NCBI GenBank assembly: GCA_015222555.1
Contig: JADFVM010000319.1
Location: 1-16,642, forward strand
Source: Pseudomonadota bacterium
GTDB lineage: Bacteria; Desulfobacterota; JADFVX01
DNA length: 16,642 nt
Direction: 5' to 3'
Shown: piece after piece, positions 6,842 through 15,557 of the stretch
Layout of the letters: every line of letters begins with the position of its first letter
Numbering within the stretch: position 1 is the first letter of the stretch
Translations under genes and position numbers: made by a program
Notes under the pieces: generated by a model
Databases searched by the model: none
Seen by the model: only the letters and a program-made list of their open reading frames with translations
Told to the model about the DNA's origin: nothing

Positions 6842-9800
6842 TCACCATTCGATCCACTGATTTATAGCTGGATAATAGAGCCCTCTTTTGATGGGTCTTT
6901 TTTCGCCGCCCGTCACCAGAATGGCGGCGTATCGATCCAGCTGTTTTTCATATCGCCTTTTCTCATTTTGAAGAAAGTCCTCGAGGGCCCCTCCCTCGTG
7001 AGAGCCTGTTTTGTAATCAATAACCCAGCGGGTGTTCCCATCCACAAAGGTTCTGTCTATAATGGTATGCACAGTTTTGTCGTCCATAACGGCTGTAAAG
7101 GCCACCTCTGAGGCTTCCTCGGGATGTTTTCCCAGTATCCAGCTGCCGCGTTGGTCGGTCAATGTTTTGTATAACATGTTCAGGCCCCTTTGGGTCAGTG
7201 AGGGGATGCGGTCCTGATTAAGTCCCAGCTGGCGCAGCATCGATTCGAAGCAAGGTTTTTCGCCACCGATGCGTGCCTTTGTCCAGCAACTTACGCCCTC
7301 CTTTGAGATTCTGCAAAGGTACTTGTGAACAACGGTCCCCAAGTGTTTGGCTTCTTCCCCGGCCCAGAGGAATTCCGGCATTTCATCGAGCGCTGCATGA
7401 CTTTCTCCCATCGTTGAGACATCCAGCTTCGGTAAAGGATTCGGTATTTGCCAGTTAATGGGAAGTCTTTTTAATTGTAATGATCTCACCGGCAGCTCAT
7501 CGTCTTCATCGTGACTGACAGTGACTATCTCTTCATTGTTAATAGTCTCCGTTATTTTTGCAAGAAAGGATTTAGCCTCTGCCTTGATCTTGTCGTCATC
7601 TGTTTGCCTTACATGGCCAAAAAGGTAGAGACGTTTTTTTGCCCGTGTGACGGCCACATAAAACAGTCTTGTCTGTTCAAACGCCTCTTTTTTAGACTGA
7701 AGACGGCTTAGATAGGTATAGATGCCGCTATTGCCTTCCTGCCCCATCCCTTCGATGGGAGCCAGCAGCAGGTCCTTCTCTCTTTCCATGGTGCGCAGAA
7801 GTTTCTTCTCCAGCTGGCGGGGTGGTTTGCCCAGCCCCGGAATCATGACATGGTCATATTCCAGCCCTTTTGCCTTGTGGATAGTGAGGATTTCTACCGG
7901 ATTTTCTCCTGATCCGCTATGGACGGCATAGAGGTTGTTTATCCTTGTTTCCAGTTGCTCCAGCGATTCAATTCCCCCGCCCTTTGTGAGGTCGTCAAGC
8001 ACATTAAAAAAGGCGTCGGCATCACGCATGGCGTCCCTATCGACACAGGCAGGCCCGCCCAGCTTGATCCACAATCCTTCGAGGAGAGATCGCGGCGAAG
8101 TTCTTCCCCATAGAGGCAGGGCCGTTTCCAGTTTATTCCTTAGACGGAGAAGTCTTTTTCCCCCTTCCTCAGAGAGAGACTTTACCCTGTTACCCTCTCC
8201 CATCAGTTCCCATACAGTACTGTTTTTATTGCCGAAGACAAGACTGTGTATGTCCTCAAGTTCCATTCCGCACCAGGGCGCTCTTAATATTGCAAGCCAG
8301 GCCGTGCTGTCGCAGGGATGCATCAAGGCTCTCAGAAGAGCTAGGAGGTCTTGAATGACGGGCCGCTTTGTCAGCGGATCGAGGTCGGTTGTTTTAAAAT
8401 CAACCTTTGCTTCTTTCAGCCCTTTTACGATCTCACCCAGATGAGAGCGGGACCGTGCAAGAATGGCAATTGATTCTCCGGGATTCTCACGTTGGATCAA
8501 GGCGATGGTCTCCAGTATTTCACGTGCCTCTGTTGTCTCTGCCCGACTGTCATATGCGCGCAATTTTACAGCCTCGCCCTCCATGGCCGGATGGACAGCT
8601 ACAAAATGTTCATAATTGATGGCGCCCAAAAACTTGTCCTCATATTGCGGGAAGATAGCGCTGAATGTCCGGTTTGCCCAGTCGATGAGTCCTGCCTGTG
8701 ATCTGAAGTTGCTTCTCAACGTGATGGGCTCCAATTCTACAGAGCCGATTCCCTCATTTTGGGCTTGTAGAAAAAGGCCGACTTCGGCCTCTCTGAAGAG
8801 ATAGATGGACTGCATTGGATCACCGACGATAAAGAGGGTCCGGCCATCGCCTGTCTCCCATCCACGGGTCAGGGCTTTCAGCAGTGTCAATTGTGTCCTC
8901 GATGTGTCCTGATATTCATCAACGAGGATATGCTGAATCCGCAAATCAAGGGCAAGCATGAGGTCTGTCGGTCTTTCATCACTGCCCAGGGCTTTGATAG
9001 CTGCCATGGATATAGCCTGGAAGTCGACCATGCCGATTTCAGCAAAAACCTTGTTTAGTTCGCTTTCCGCCAAGGGCAGAAGGTGGAGGAGATCGTTGAG
9101 TATGGGCCATTCGCTTTTATCGTAAGCGCCATCGGGAAGGAGGGCTATTTCGGAGAGCAGTTCACGGATCTCCTCCATCCCTGAAAGCCTTTCGAGAAGG
9201 TTCTTAAAACCTTCTTTCATTTGGACAGCGTCTGTATCCTTTGCGGAAGGGAAGCCCAACTTGACGCTAATGCCGCCTGCTTTTCGCCATTCCATGTTCA
9301 TCGTGAGGAGAAGCTCTTTAATCCCTCGCCACTGGGGCAGCGTGTCGAAAGTTGCTTCAGGCGGAGATGAGAGCTTGTCAAGGGCAACGATGCCACTCTT
9401 GTTATTGTCATTATTTTTTAGGTTTTTGGCGGCATAGCGGCCATATTTGATAAGTTTCGCCAGCAGGTCTGCGGGGAAGAGCGTTTTGACCGTCTTTAAT
9501 GTCCCTTCAATGAGCCTCTTGATGGAATCCTCAAGATAAGATCTCAGGACATCCTCATTAAATGACCCTTTAATCGTGACGTGGCGCAACCACTGGTCAC
9601 GGTTTTTAAGCATAACGATGAGCCGCTTTTCAAGGTTGCCAATGGAGTTGTCCAGATGGCTCAGTGCCCGGCTTACCGTATCGCCGTCTATTCCGGTGGC
9701 CTCGACTTTGGCAATGGTGCGCCGTGCCGCTTCCCGGTATATCTCTTCGGGATATTCACTGACTGCGGGCTGAGAGCCAAGTCGAGAAAGCATGGGCATC

Positions 9801-10189
9801 TGCCGGGTAAGGGAGGCGCACAGTGCATCGATGGTCTGGATCTTGAGCCGTGCCGGATTCTCAAAGAGCTTCCATCCCCTCTCGCTATCCCGCTTCAGTG
9901 CCCTTGTGGCAAGGTCGTAGGTCTGTCTTTCGTGATCTCTTTCCGGTGGGGAGCCGGACTTGGCCTTTTCCAGGGCGTTCATAATACGGCAATGCATTTC
10001 TCCGGCGGCCTTGCGCGTAAAGGTGACGGCGAGGATCTGCTCCGGCTGATCCACAAGGGTAAGAAGTGTAAGCACTCGACTGATAAGGAGCTCTGTCTTT
10101 CCGGAGCCCGCCGGCGCCTGAATGATAAAGGACTTTGTCGGGTCGAGGGCCGTTCTTCTTTCCTTGATGTCTGAGATAGGTTTATTCAT
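6842..10189 (-). CDS. AddA-like UvrD-family helicase with C-terminal nuclease domain
   Basis: From the ATG at 10189 the protein has 1115 residues. A longer frame to 10273 adds 28 residues before any conserved motif and overlaps the upstream gene far more. SF1A helicase motifs appear in order: Walker A APAGSGKT (25-32), Walker B VDEYQDTS (423-430), GDPMQSIYLFR (456-466), LRSNFRS (491-497), TIHKAKGLEYDHV (769-781), FYVAVTRAKKRLYL (843-856). The C-terminal PD-(D/E)XK nuclease of the RecB/AddA type shows HLGTVVHKYL (949-958), D1045, the core VIDYKTG with D1058 and K1060, and QLDRY (1083-1087). It should unwind and cut double-strand breaks for recombination, together with the upstream nuclease. 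ATGAATAA is shared with the end of that gene: an 8-base overlap and translational coupling. A stand-alone UvrD/RecB-type annotation is also defensible. Confidence 0.93.
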   Translation of the reverse strand: MNKPISDIKERRTALDPTKSFIIQAPAGSGKTELLISRVLTLLTLVDQPEQILAVTFTRKAAGEMHCRIMNALEKAKSGSPPERDHERQTYDLATRALKRDSERGWKLFENPARLKIQTIDALCASLTRQMPMLSRLGSQPAVSEYPEEIYREAARRTIAKVEATGIDGDTVSRALSHLDNSIGNLEKRLIVMLKNRDQWLRHVTIKGSFNEDVLRSYLEDSIKRLIEGTLKTVKTLFPADLLAKLIKYGRYAAKNLKNNDNNKSGIVALDKLSSPPEATFDTLPQWRGIKELLLTMNMEWRKAGGISVKLGFPSAKDTDAVQMKEGFKNLLERLSGMEEIRELLSEIALLPDGAYDKSEWPILNDLLHLLPLAESELNKVFAEIGMVDFQAISMAAIKALGSDERPTDLMLALDLRIQHILVDEYQDTSRTQLTLLKALTRGWETGDGRTLFIVGDPMQSIYLFREAEVGLFLQAQNEGIGSVELEPITLRSNFRSQAGLIDWANRTFSAIFPQYEDKFLGAINYEHFVAVHPAMEGEAVKLRAYDSRAETTEAREILETIALIQRENPGESIAILARSRSHLGEIVKGLKEAKVDFKTTDLDPLTKRPVIQDLLALLRALMHPCDSTAWLAILRAPWCGMELEDIHSLVFGNKNSTVWELMGEGNRVKSLSEEGGKRLLRLRNKLETALPLWGRTSPRSLLEGLWIKLGGPACVDRDAMRDADAFFNVLDDLTKGGGIESLEQLETRINNLYAVHSGSGENPVEILTIHKAKGLEYDHVMIPGLGKPPRQLEKKLLRTMEREKDLLLAPIEGMGQEGNSGIYTYLSRLQSKKEAFEQTRLFYVAVTRAKKRLYLFGHVRQTDDDKIKAEAKSFLAKITETINNEEIVTVSHDEDDELPVRSLQLKRLPINWQIPNPLPKLDVSTMGESHAALDEMPEFLWAGEEAKHLGTVVHKYLCRISKEGVSCWTKARIGGEKPCFESMLRQLGLNQDRIPSLTQRGLNMLYKTLTDQRGSWILGKHPEEASEVAFTAVMDDKTVHTIIDRTFVDGNTRWVIDYKTGSHEGGALEDFLQNEKRRYEKQLDRYAAILVTGGEKRPIKRGLYYPAINQWIEW

Positions 10190-12911
10190 CTCTTTCAAAA
10201 ATCCTGCAAAGCACAGCCTGCTCACAATATCGACAGGCCGATTTCTCAGTGCCATAATCTCTGGGATCCACATCCGTGATCCCTCTCATGAAATGTTCAG
10301 CCAGTCTCTTTACTGTTTCATGCCATTTCTCCATCAACTCTTCCCAGCTGTTGACATCAGCCACCTTTTTACTGAAACCGTCCTTGCCGAAGGGTTTTAT
10401 CCCCGGCAGGACGTCTTCATCTCTGGCAATCCCATAAAAACGGCAATCGTCGCGTTTCAGCCGGGCGAAGGCCACGCCGTCATAGTCACCCGTCATGCTG
10501 TATAGCATCAATTGCGGATCTTTTGGTCGATCGCTTAACCAGTCATTGGGATCTGAAACACCTGTCTTATAGTCAATGATCAGTCGTTTGTCGTCCTCCA
10601 ACTGATCAATTCTATCGATCCTTCCCCTGAAGTTCAGCCCGTCAAGCATAATCTCCCGGGCTGTCTCCGTGCCCTTTGTCATGAAGGGAGTCCTTTCTTT
10701 CTCAACATTAATCCACTCTTTTATGAGGGCTTCCAGACGTTCTATTTCCAGGGCCATGAAACGTTTTGTAATAGGCCTATCGGGTTTTGCCTCTTTAATG
10801 CCTGATTCTGCAGCATGGCGGATAAGTTCATCGAGGCTGTTTTTCTCTATTAATTGATGCAGTTTCTTCAGATCCTCTACCTCGGCCCAGAAATGTTCCA
10901 TTGCTTTATGCACAATACTTCCTCTTTCCATGGCCGTAATGCCCGGCTCGGGTGTGGCAAGTGCCTGTGCATGGAGCCTGTGGACGGCAAAAGCCCTGAA
11001 GGGACAGTCGGAATAGTTTTTGAGGATGAGAGTCCCTCCGGCGATTGAGTCCAGCTCATCACCGGTGACAGGTATTGGATTGTCGGTGGCGATGTTTTCG
11101 AGTTTTCCCGCCTCGTGGATGCAATCTTTATATCGGCTGCCTTTAATCTTTTCGCAGCTTGCCATTCCCTGTTCCAGGCCGGAAAATAAAGGAGACAGTT
11201 TTACCTCTTTGTCATTGAGTTGTTTTGGAAAGCTGACCTCAAAATCTTGTGCGGACAAGAGGAGTCTGTTTAACAGAGTTTTTGAGAAGTGGAGCTCTCT
11301 TTCACAGAAGGATCGGGGAAGATTATGCTTTTTCTGCAGATGAATAGGAATAAAAGGATTGGGTGCCGGCGCACCGGGTAGAGCCTCCTCATGGGCGCCA
11401 AGGAGCCAGATATGATCGAAGTGCATGCCAGACGCCTCAAGCATGCCGATGACTTCAATGGGGCAGTCCGCTGTCTCAGGCTGGTAAAGCTTCTCCCTTG
11501 CAATCTTTGTCAGCCGCGACAGCGCATCAGCTCTTGAAATCTTTCCCGTAATGTCGTCGAGGCCGGAAAAGGAGGCCAGCGTCTCGTTCCAGGAGCTCAG
11601 CGCCTGGTATTCGGCACTGCTCAGGGCAATATCTCTGGCAGGCCATCCAATCTTGTTTAGAAGCTTATTAAAGGCCTCCACCCAGAGACTTGGCGTTTTT
11701 GATGCGTTATTTTTTCTGAGTGACTCTGTCCAGGTCTCCAGCCTGGCAACAAAGTCAGGCAGATCATACTTAGCGCTCTTGGCCATTACTCTCATTTCAT
11801 CAAGGCTGATTGTAAGGCGGTTTGCCTTTCTAACCTCCGCATCGAGCCGGGCGAGCTGACAATGTTCATCATGAGACTTTAAGAAATAGGGAGAAAGTAT
11901 GATGTCACTTATGGTGTGCATATCCTGCTTCCCGCCATCGACGGAAAGAATCTGCAGGACCGACCCTATGACAGGTTCATCAAGGAGAGATATGCCCAGG
12001 GAAATATTGAAAAGTCTTGACGAATCAATCCAGGGAAAGACGAATGGGGGATCGAGCTCGGCGCTGAATTCCCGTTGAATGATCTTTTTGTACCTGTTGA
12101 GATCAGGGGCGATAACGCCGATCTTCATGCCCGGGCTGTAAGTCTCTCTGATCCATCGGGCTGCCTGAACGACCTCTTCAACCTCGTCATCATATTGTCG
12201 AAGGGTAAGTTTGCCCCTGACCATCCCCTGTTTTACAGGCTCACTCATTTCAGTCGGCCTGGCAGGCCAGAAAGTGATCCTCACCCCTTTCCCCGCCATC
12301 GCTTCCAAAAGTGTTTTGACCTGCGGCGTGATTTCATCAAAACCGGCCATCATGATTTCGTGGGGCAGTTTAATTTGCCCCTTCTGGATTGACTTGATGA
12401 GGTTGTCAGGCAAGTGGGCTCTGTCTATAAAGCCGAGTTCCTCTGATTTTGCCTCATACCGCTTTATCCAGCCCTTCAGGGCTCGGCACTCCTCTGTCAG
12501 GTAAATATCCTCTTCAGGCAGTTCGACGAGATATTCATGTATGAGCCGGTAAGCGTCAAATGCACTTTTAACGACTCCCCGGGGGATGAGAACGGTTTTT
12601 TCAGAGAGCGTTTTATCATTAAGAATAATCTGTTCCCAAAGAGCTGTGGCACGGACATTTGATATAAGCGCCTTTTCGGGCCAGCTTTCTTCCCACAGTT
12701 TGGTAACCCACGATGAAAGAGGCAGGATATGTGGCGTTTGCCACATTGTATGTCCCTCATCTTGCATCGCCATATCATAGATATTCCCAATCTTGCGTGA
12801 AAGGCGCACATTTACCGTAAGGACAGGAACGCCTTCATTTATAGAGTTAATAAGGGATTCCATGGATGGCTGTTTGAGAGATTTTCCAAATGTGAGAGTT
12901 TGTTGTGTCAA
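10182..12911 (-). CDS. AddB-like PD-(D/E)XK nuclease with iron-sulfur cysteines
   Basis: The protein has 909 residues. The N-terminal half is a degenerate helicase fold: where AddB keeps a phosphate loop it reads VLTVNVRLSRKIG (30-42), with no GKT, so it should not hydrolyse ATP. This fits the roughly 900-residue AddB-related group known as probable DNA repair protein (TIGR03623, from memory). The nuclease domain begins near 630: RGSIVHKAMEHF (663-674, H668), D769 in GRIDRID, LIIDYKTG (777-784, D780 and K782) and QLMLY (800-804). C636 with C893-xx-C896-xxxxx-C902 gives the exact four-cysteine 4Fe-4S spacing of AddB. The start is a TTG at 12911 with AGGG five bases before it; an internal ATG at residue 17 has no such site. 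First gene of the operon, coupled to the helicase. Together they resemble AddAB in the alphaproteobacterial order B-A. Confidence 0.9.
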   Translation of the reverse strand: MTQQTLTFGKSLKQPSMESLINSINEGVPVLTVNVRLSRKIGNIYDMAMQDEGHTMWQTPHILPLSSWVTKLWEESWPEKALISNVRATALWEQIILNDKTLSEKTVLIPRGVVKSAFDAYRLIHEYLVELPEEDIYLTEECRALKGWIKRYEAKSEELGFIDRAHLPDNLIKSIQKGQIKLPHEIMMAGFDEITPQVKTLLEAMAGKGVRITFWPARPTEMSEPVKQGMVRGKLTLRQYDDEVEEVVQAARWIRETYSPGMKIGVIAPDLNRYKKIIQREFSAELDPPFVFPWIDSSRLFNISLGISLLDEPVIGSVLQILSVDGGKQDMHTISDIILSPYFLKSHDEHCQLARLDAEVRKANRLTISLDEMRVMAKSAKYDLPDFVARLETWTESLRKNNASKTPSLWVEAFNKLLNKIGWPARDIALSSAEYQALSSWNETLASFSGLDDITGKISRADALSRLTKIAREKLYQPETADCPIEVIGMLEASGMHFDHIWLLGAHEEALPGAPAPNPFIPIHLQKKHNLPRSFCERELHFSKTLLNRLLLSAQDFEVSFPKQLNDKEVKLSPLFSGLEQGMASCEKIKGSRYKDCIHEAGKLENIATDNPIPVTGDELDSIAGGTLILKNYSDCPFRAFAVHRLHAQALATPEPGITAMERGSIVHKAMEHFWAEVEDLKKLHQLIEKNSLDELIRHAAESGIKEAKPDRPITKRFMALEIERLEALIKEWINVEKERTPFMTKGTETAREIMLDGLNFRGRIDRIDQLEDDKRLIIDYKTGVSDPNDWLSDRPKDPQLMLYSMTGDYDGVAFARLKRDDCRFYGIARDEDVLPGIKPFGKDGFSKKVADVNSWEELMEKWHETVKRLAEHFMRGITDVDPRDYGTEKSACRYCEQAVLCRIFERDE

Positions 12912-12942
12912 TGTTTCCCTATAAGCATTAATAGAATATGTT

Positions 12943-12972
12943 CCAATAATTGATTTTATTCTACCCTGTCAA
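12943..12972 (-). promoter_or_regulatory. Possible promoter of the addB-addA-like operon
   Basis: On the minus strand a perfect TTGACA (12967-12972) stands about 56 bases upstream of the TTG start. The best -10 at an acceptable distance is TATTGG (12943-12948, 18-base spacer), which matches only in part. The -35 is convincing and the -10 is not. Confidence 0.3.
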
Positions 12973-13189
12973 AAAACAAATATCTACCTGTGATTGATAT
13001 GTGATGTTTCGATGAATCCTCACACCGACTTTCCCCACTCTTTTTCACTTCTCCATAGGGGGCAGGGTATCTGTTCGTCGGGGCAGTGGCTCACCAGGTT
13101 CATAGTGTCATTAACATCATTTACAATTTCACCGATATAGATTACATTTACTGCACAAGAATTTAAACAGTTTCAAGTTGGATTGTTGG

Positions 13190-13597
13190 ATGAGTCTTTT
13201 TAGATCTATTTTCCCGGAAAAAAGCAGAACCTTTTCAGGACAACGCTGGACAAAGATAAGCTTGCGGACTGTTCATCTTCTCGGTGTTGCAGGGATGGGA
13301 GGCGGCTTCCTCTATTCTTCTCCCGAACAATTCTGGAAACCTTATCTGATTGCAACCCTTATTTCAGGAATTGCTTTCATGTTGCAGGAGATCTGGTCTA
13401 ACGGTGTCTGGCTGATTCAGGTTCGAGGTATTGCTGTTTTTCTGAAGCTTATTCTCCTTTCCTTTCTCTTGTTCTCCAGCGGATTTGAAGTCATAATAAT
13501 TTTTTCTGTTATTATCATTTCCGGTGTTATATCTCATGCTCCGGGAGAGCTTAGATATTTTTCCGTCTTTCATGGCAGGCGGATAGAGGCCCTATAA
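13190..13597 (+). CDS. Small conserved-looking four-helix inner-membrane protein, function unknown
   Basis: I start it at ATG 13190 (135 residues); a TTG four codons upstream is possible, and only a weak GGA is seen before the ATG. A basic N-terminus (SIFPEKSRTFSGQRWTK) is followed by four hydrophobic stretches at about 24-42, 52-69, 79-98 and 99-115. The tail is charged and aromatic, with HAPGELRYFSVFHGRR (116-131). No signal peptide or catalytic motif is seen. Glycine-rich GVAGMGGGF in helix 1 and the NGVWLIQVRG loop (71-80) before helix 3 look like conserved features of a membrane-protein family that I recall as uncharacterised in deltaproteobacteria; I cannot name it. It is divergent from the addB-like gene. 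A weak promoter is possible at TTAACA / GATATA with a 17-base spacer, in 13112-13140. Confidence 0.75.
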   Translation: MSLFRSIFPEKSRTFSGQRWTKISLRTVHLLGVAGMGGGFLYSSPEQFWKPYLIATLISGIAFMLQEIWSNGVWLIQVRGIAVFLKLILLSFLLFSSGFEVIIIFSVIIISGVISHAPGELRYFSVFHGRRIEAL

Positions 13598-13634
13598 AAA
13601 GTCAACGGAAACTCATTTTTTATTCATTGCCCGG

Positions 13635-13907
13635 ATGTTAAAACCATCGGATATTCTTATCTCATCAGAACCGGGCACCACCAGGCTTTACCTGGGTACT
13701 GAACCAGATTTTTTTCTTAGAGAGAATTTAGACCAATTGAGAGGATATTCCTTTTATATTAACTGGAAAATCATGTGGTCCGTAAGTCCTGAAATGAAGG
13801 GACTGATTAACCGATTTTTTTCTGTCATATACAGCAACAACGAATCTATGCTAAATGCCGCTTACGTCATGGTGAGGCCGGGGCAATCTAGTGGCCCGCA
13901 TAAGTAG
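13635..13907 (+). CDS. Doubtful 90-residue hypothetical protein
   Basis: The frame opens at an ATG 37 bases after the membrane-protein gene, on the same strand, so the two could be cotranscribed. It has no good ribosome binding site (CCCGG precedes the ATG). Residue composition is protein-like, with a central aromatic stretch GYSFYINWKIMWSV (37-50), but there is no transmembrane helix long enough, no motif I recognise and no family I can assign. It may be a real small protein, a decayed gene end, or chance. Low confidence. Confidence 0.35.
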   Translation: MLKPSDILISSEPGTTRLYLGTEPDFFLRENLDQLRGYSFYINWKIMWSVSPEMKGLINRFFSVIYSNNESMLNAAYVMVRPGQSSGPHK

Positions 13908-13935
13908 AGGCTTCAAAAGTTGTTTTACACAGTGC

Positions 13936-15393
13936 CTATTCCTTCAGAATGGTTTCCACCAGTTCATGAGCAATAAGGCTGATCGGTTTCGATGCCATTG
14001 CCTGTGTATTGTCTATTAATTCAGGAGTAATGATAGACAAAAACTTTTCTCCTATCTCCCCGTTGAATTGTGTTCCAAAATTATTCTTAACTTCCGAGAT
14101 CGCCTTCTCACAGGGCAATGCTTTTTGATAGGGCCTGTTAGTTGTTATTGCATCAAAGGCGTCGATAATTGCGATAATGGAAGAGCCGAGGGGGATTTTG
14201 TCTCCCTTTAATTTTCGGGGATACCCCTTTCCGTCCTGCCGTTCATGGTGATAGAGAATAAGGTCCAAAGAATCCCTTAAAAATTCATAGTGATAAAGCA
14301 TTTCATATCCCTTTTCAGCATGAGAGCAGAATTCCAGCTGTTCCTCTGGGGTCAATTTGCCCGATTTTAAAAGAAGGTGATCACGAATGCCTATTTTGCC
14401 GATATCATGCAGGAATGCTGCGAAATAGAGGGCTTTAGAGAATTGACTGTCTTTGTCGTATCCGAATGTTTGAGCAAAGTACATTGTATAGTGCAGTACG
14501 CGTGATGAATGCCCTGCTGTATAATGGTCGCGGTGGGAGAGGAGTGTAATGGAATTGACAAGTATGTCGAGCGTATTTGAGTAGATAGTCTTTGTAATAT
14601 CTGTTTTGGTTAATACCGCCACCAGCCCGATGGTTGGAACATTTTGAATGTTTGTTTGAACCTGGTAGATGCGATTCCCTTCCTCAATTGTGTGAGTAAA
14701 GGACTTGCCTGTATTTTCAAATGTGATGAGAGGCTGAATCAGCTCATCAAAGGCCTCCAGAGTCCCCACATCACCAATATACATTTCTTCTTTTACGATT
14801 TCTTTTGGTGAATAGCCTGATTTTTCTGTCCCTTTTTTATTTATTTCATGCACTCTGCCATCACCGTCAATGGTATAAAATGCGTTGAGCGAGCCGTCAA
14901 TTGTAATGATGTATTTCTCCCTTCTTTTGCGATGAATGATGGCCGACAGAATAGCATCTTCCACTCGTTCCTTGTTGTCGGTCGTCAATATGTAGCTGTC
15001 AAATCCAGTGCTTGATATGTTGGGAAAACCGCCCGCATCTTTTACACAGTCCGTAATTAATATAACAACACCACCATAATCTGCATCCCGGATTGTATGA
15101 CAGAGATGAAATTCAGGGCTGCTTTCTGCGCGCCCATCAGGGTGTATGAAAAAAATGTCAGGTGGCGAATTATAAAGACAGTCGATTGCCTCAATGTGAT
15201 TTTTTAATATTTTTACGCTGGCTCCGGGAATAATTATAAGGATAAATTCAATTAAGGGGTCTTCCCTCCCCAGAGATGAAAGAAATAGTACGCTTTCTAT
15301 GTCGTCTGTATCCTCAATCTTTTTGTGAACCTGAAAAGGCTCAGAAATGGGAAGGGATGATATCTTGTGGGTTATTCGCTCTTTTAAGACCAT
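13936..15393 (-). CDS. HD-GYP c-di-GMP phosphodiesterase with pseudo-receiver and PAS domains
   Basis: The protein has 485 residues and is soluble. Residues 48-157 have a receiver-like alternation of strands, but the place of the phospho-acceptor reads DIFFIHPDG (79-87) with no Asp at the strand end, so this is probably a pseudo-receiver that cannot be phosphorylated. Residues 160-270 look like a PAS sensor (AFYTIDGDGRVHEIN, 171-185). The HD-GYP domain fills about 275-455: AGHSSRV (293-299), HDIGKIG (329-335), SHAEKGYEML (357-366), HHERQDGKGYP (382-392) and DAFDA (411-415). All metal ligands and the GYP signature are present, so c-di-GMP hydrolysis to pGpG/GMP is expected. No Shine-Dalgarno precedes the ATG, and no better start is nearby; translation may be weak or depend on the leader. 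It lies alone, convergent with the small membrane-protein cluster and divergent from the metallo-hydrolase. Confidence 0.92.
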   Translation of the reverse strand: MVLKERITHKISSLPISEPFQVHKKIEDTDDIESVLFLSSLGREDPLIEFILIIIPGASVKILKNHIEAIDCLYNSPPDIFFIHPDGRAESSPEFHLCHTIRDADYGGVVILITDCVKDAGGFPNISSTGFDSYILTTDNKERVEDAILSAIIHRKRREKYIITIDGSLNAFYTIDGDGRVHEINKKGTEKSGYSPKEIVKEEMYIGDVGTLEAFDELIQPLITFENTGKSFTHTIEEGNRIYQVQTNIQNVPTIGLVAVLTKTDITKTIYSNTLDILVNSITLLSHRDHYTAGHSSRVLHYTMYFAQTFGYDKDSQFSKALYFAAFLHDIGKIGIRDHLLLKSGKLTPEEQLEFCSHAEKGYEMLYHYEFLRDSLDLILYHHERQDGKGYPRKLKGDKIPLGSSIIAIIDAFDAITTNRPYQKALPCEKAISEVKNNFGTQFNGEIGEKFLSIITPELIDNTQAMASKPISLIAHELVETILKE

Positions 15394-15427
15394 AGTTTTT
15401 TAACAAAGACATTTTAGATGGTAATTT

Positions 15428-15456
15428 TACCCCTTAGCTTACACCATTAAGGGGTA
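15428..15456. repeat. Inverted repeat 35 bases upstream of the HD-GYP gene
   Basis: TACCCCTTA (15428-15436) and TAAGGGGTA (15448-15456) are perfect reverse complements, nine pairs around an 11-base loop. There is no T-run on either strand. Its place just upstream of the minus-strand start suits an operator or a leader hairpin of the HD-GYP transcript. Confidence 0.5.
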
Positions 15457-15474
15457 TAAAATAAATGGCTAAGA

Positions 15475-15510
15475 AAAGAGGGTAGCCATAAAAATGTAAC
15501 TACCTTCTTT
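15475..15510. repeat. 11-base-pair inverted repeat in the HD-GYP/metallo-hydrolase gap
   Basis: AAAGAGGGTAG (15475-15485) pairs with CTACCTTCTTT (15500-15510), with one G-T pair and a 14-base loop. In the minus direction the stem is followed by a few pyrimidines (TCTTAG), not a proper T-run. Confidence 0.45.
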
Positions 15511-15523
15511 CAGGCAGAGCTTC

Positions 15524-15557
15524 AGCTTTTTTCAGTCAATTGATTTGGAAAAAAGTT
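15524..15557. repeat. T-run/A-run inverted repeat in the same gap
   Basis: AGCTTTTTTC (15524-15533) pairs with GAAAAAAGTT (15548-15557), ten pairs including one G-T. It is the third inverted repeat within 130 bases. The A/T tract is of the kind bound by nucleoid proteins, or it may be simple AT-rich chance. Confidence 0.35.

Noticed and set aside
10190..10273. A 28-residue N-terminal extension of the helicase
   Set aside because: It would overlap the AddB-like gene by 92 bases, precedes all conserved motifs, and the ATG at 10189 gives a normal overlap of 8 bases.
7032..12811. Numerous open frames in other frames across the helicase/nuclease operon
   Set aside because: Two intact genes with ordered motifs occupy this stretch; the extra frames show arginine/serine-rich shadow composition.
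12918..12946. TTGGAA-N17-TATAGG as promoter of the addB-like gene
   Set aside because: It would start transcription at or inside the start codon and use the ribosome binding site as -10; incompatible with the AGGG-led TTG start.
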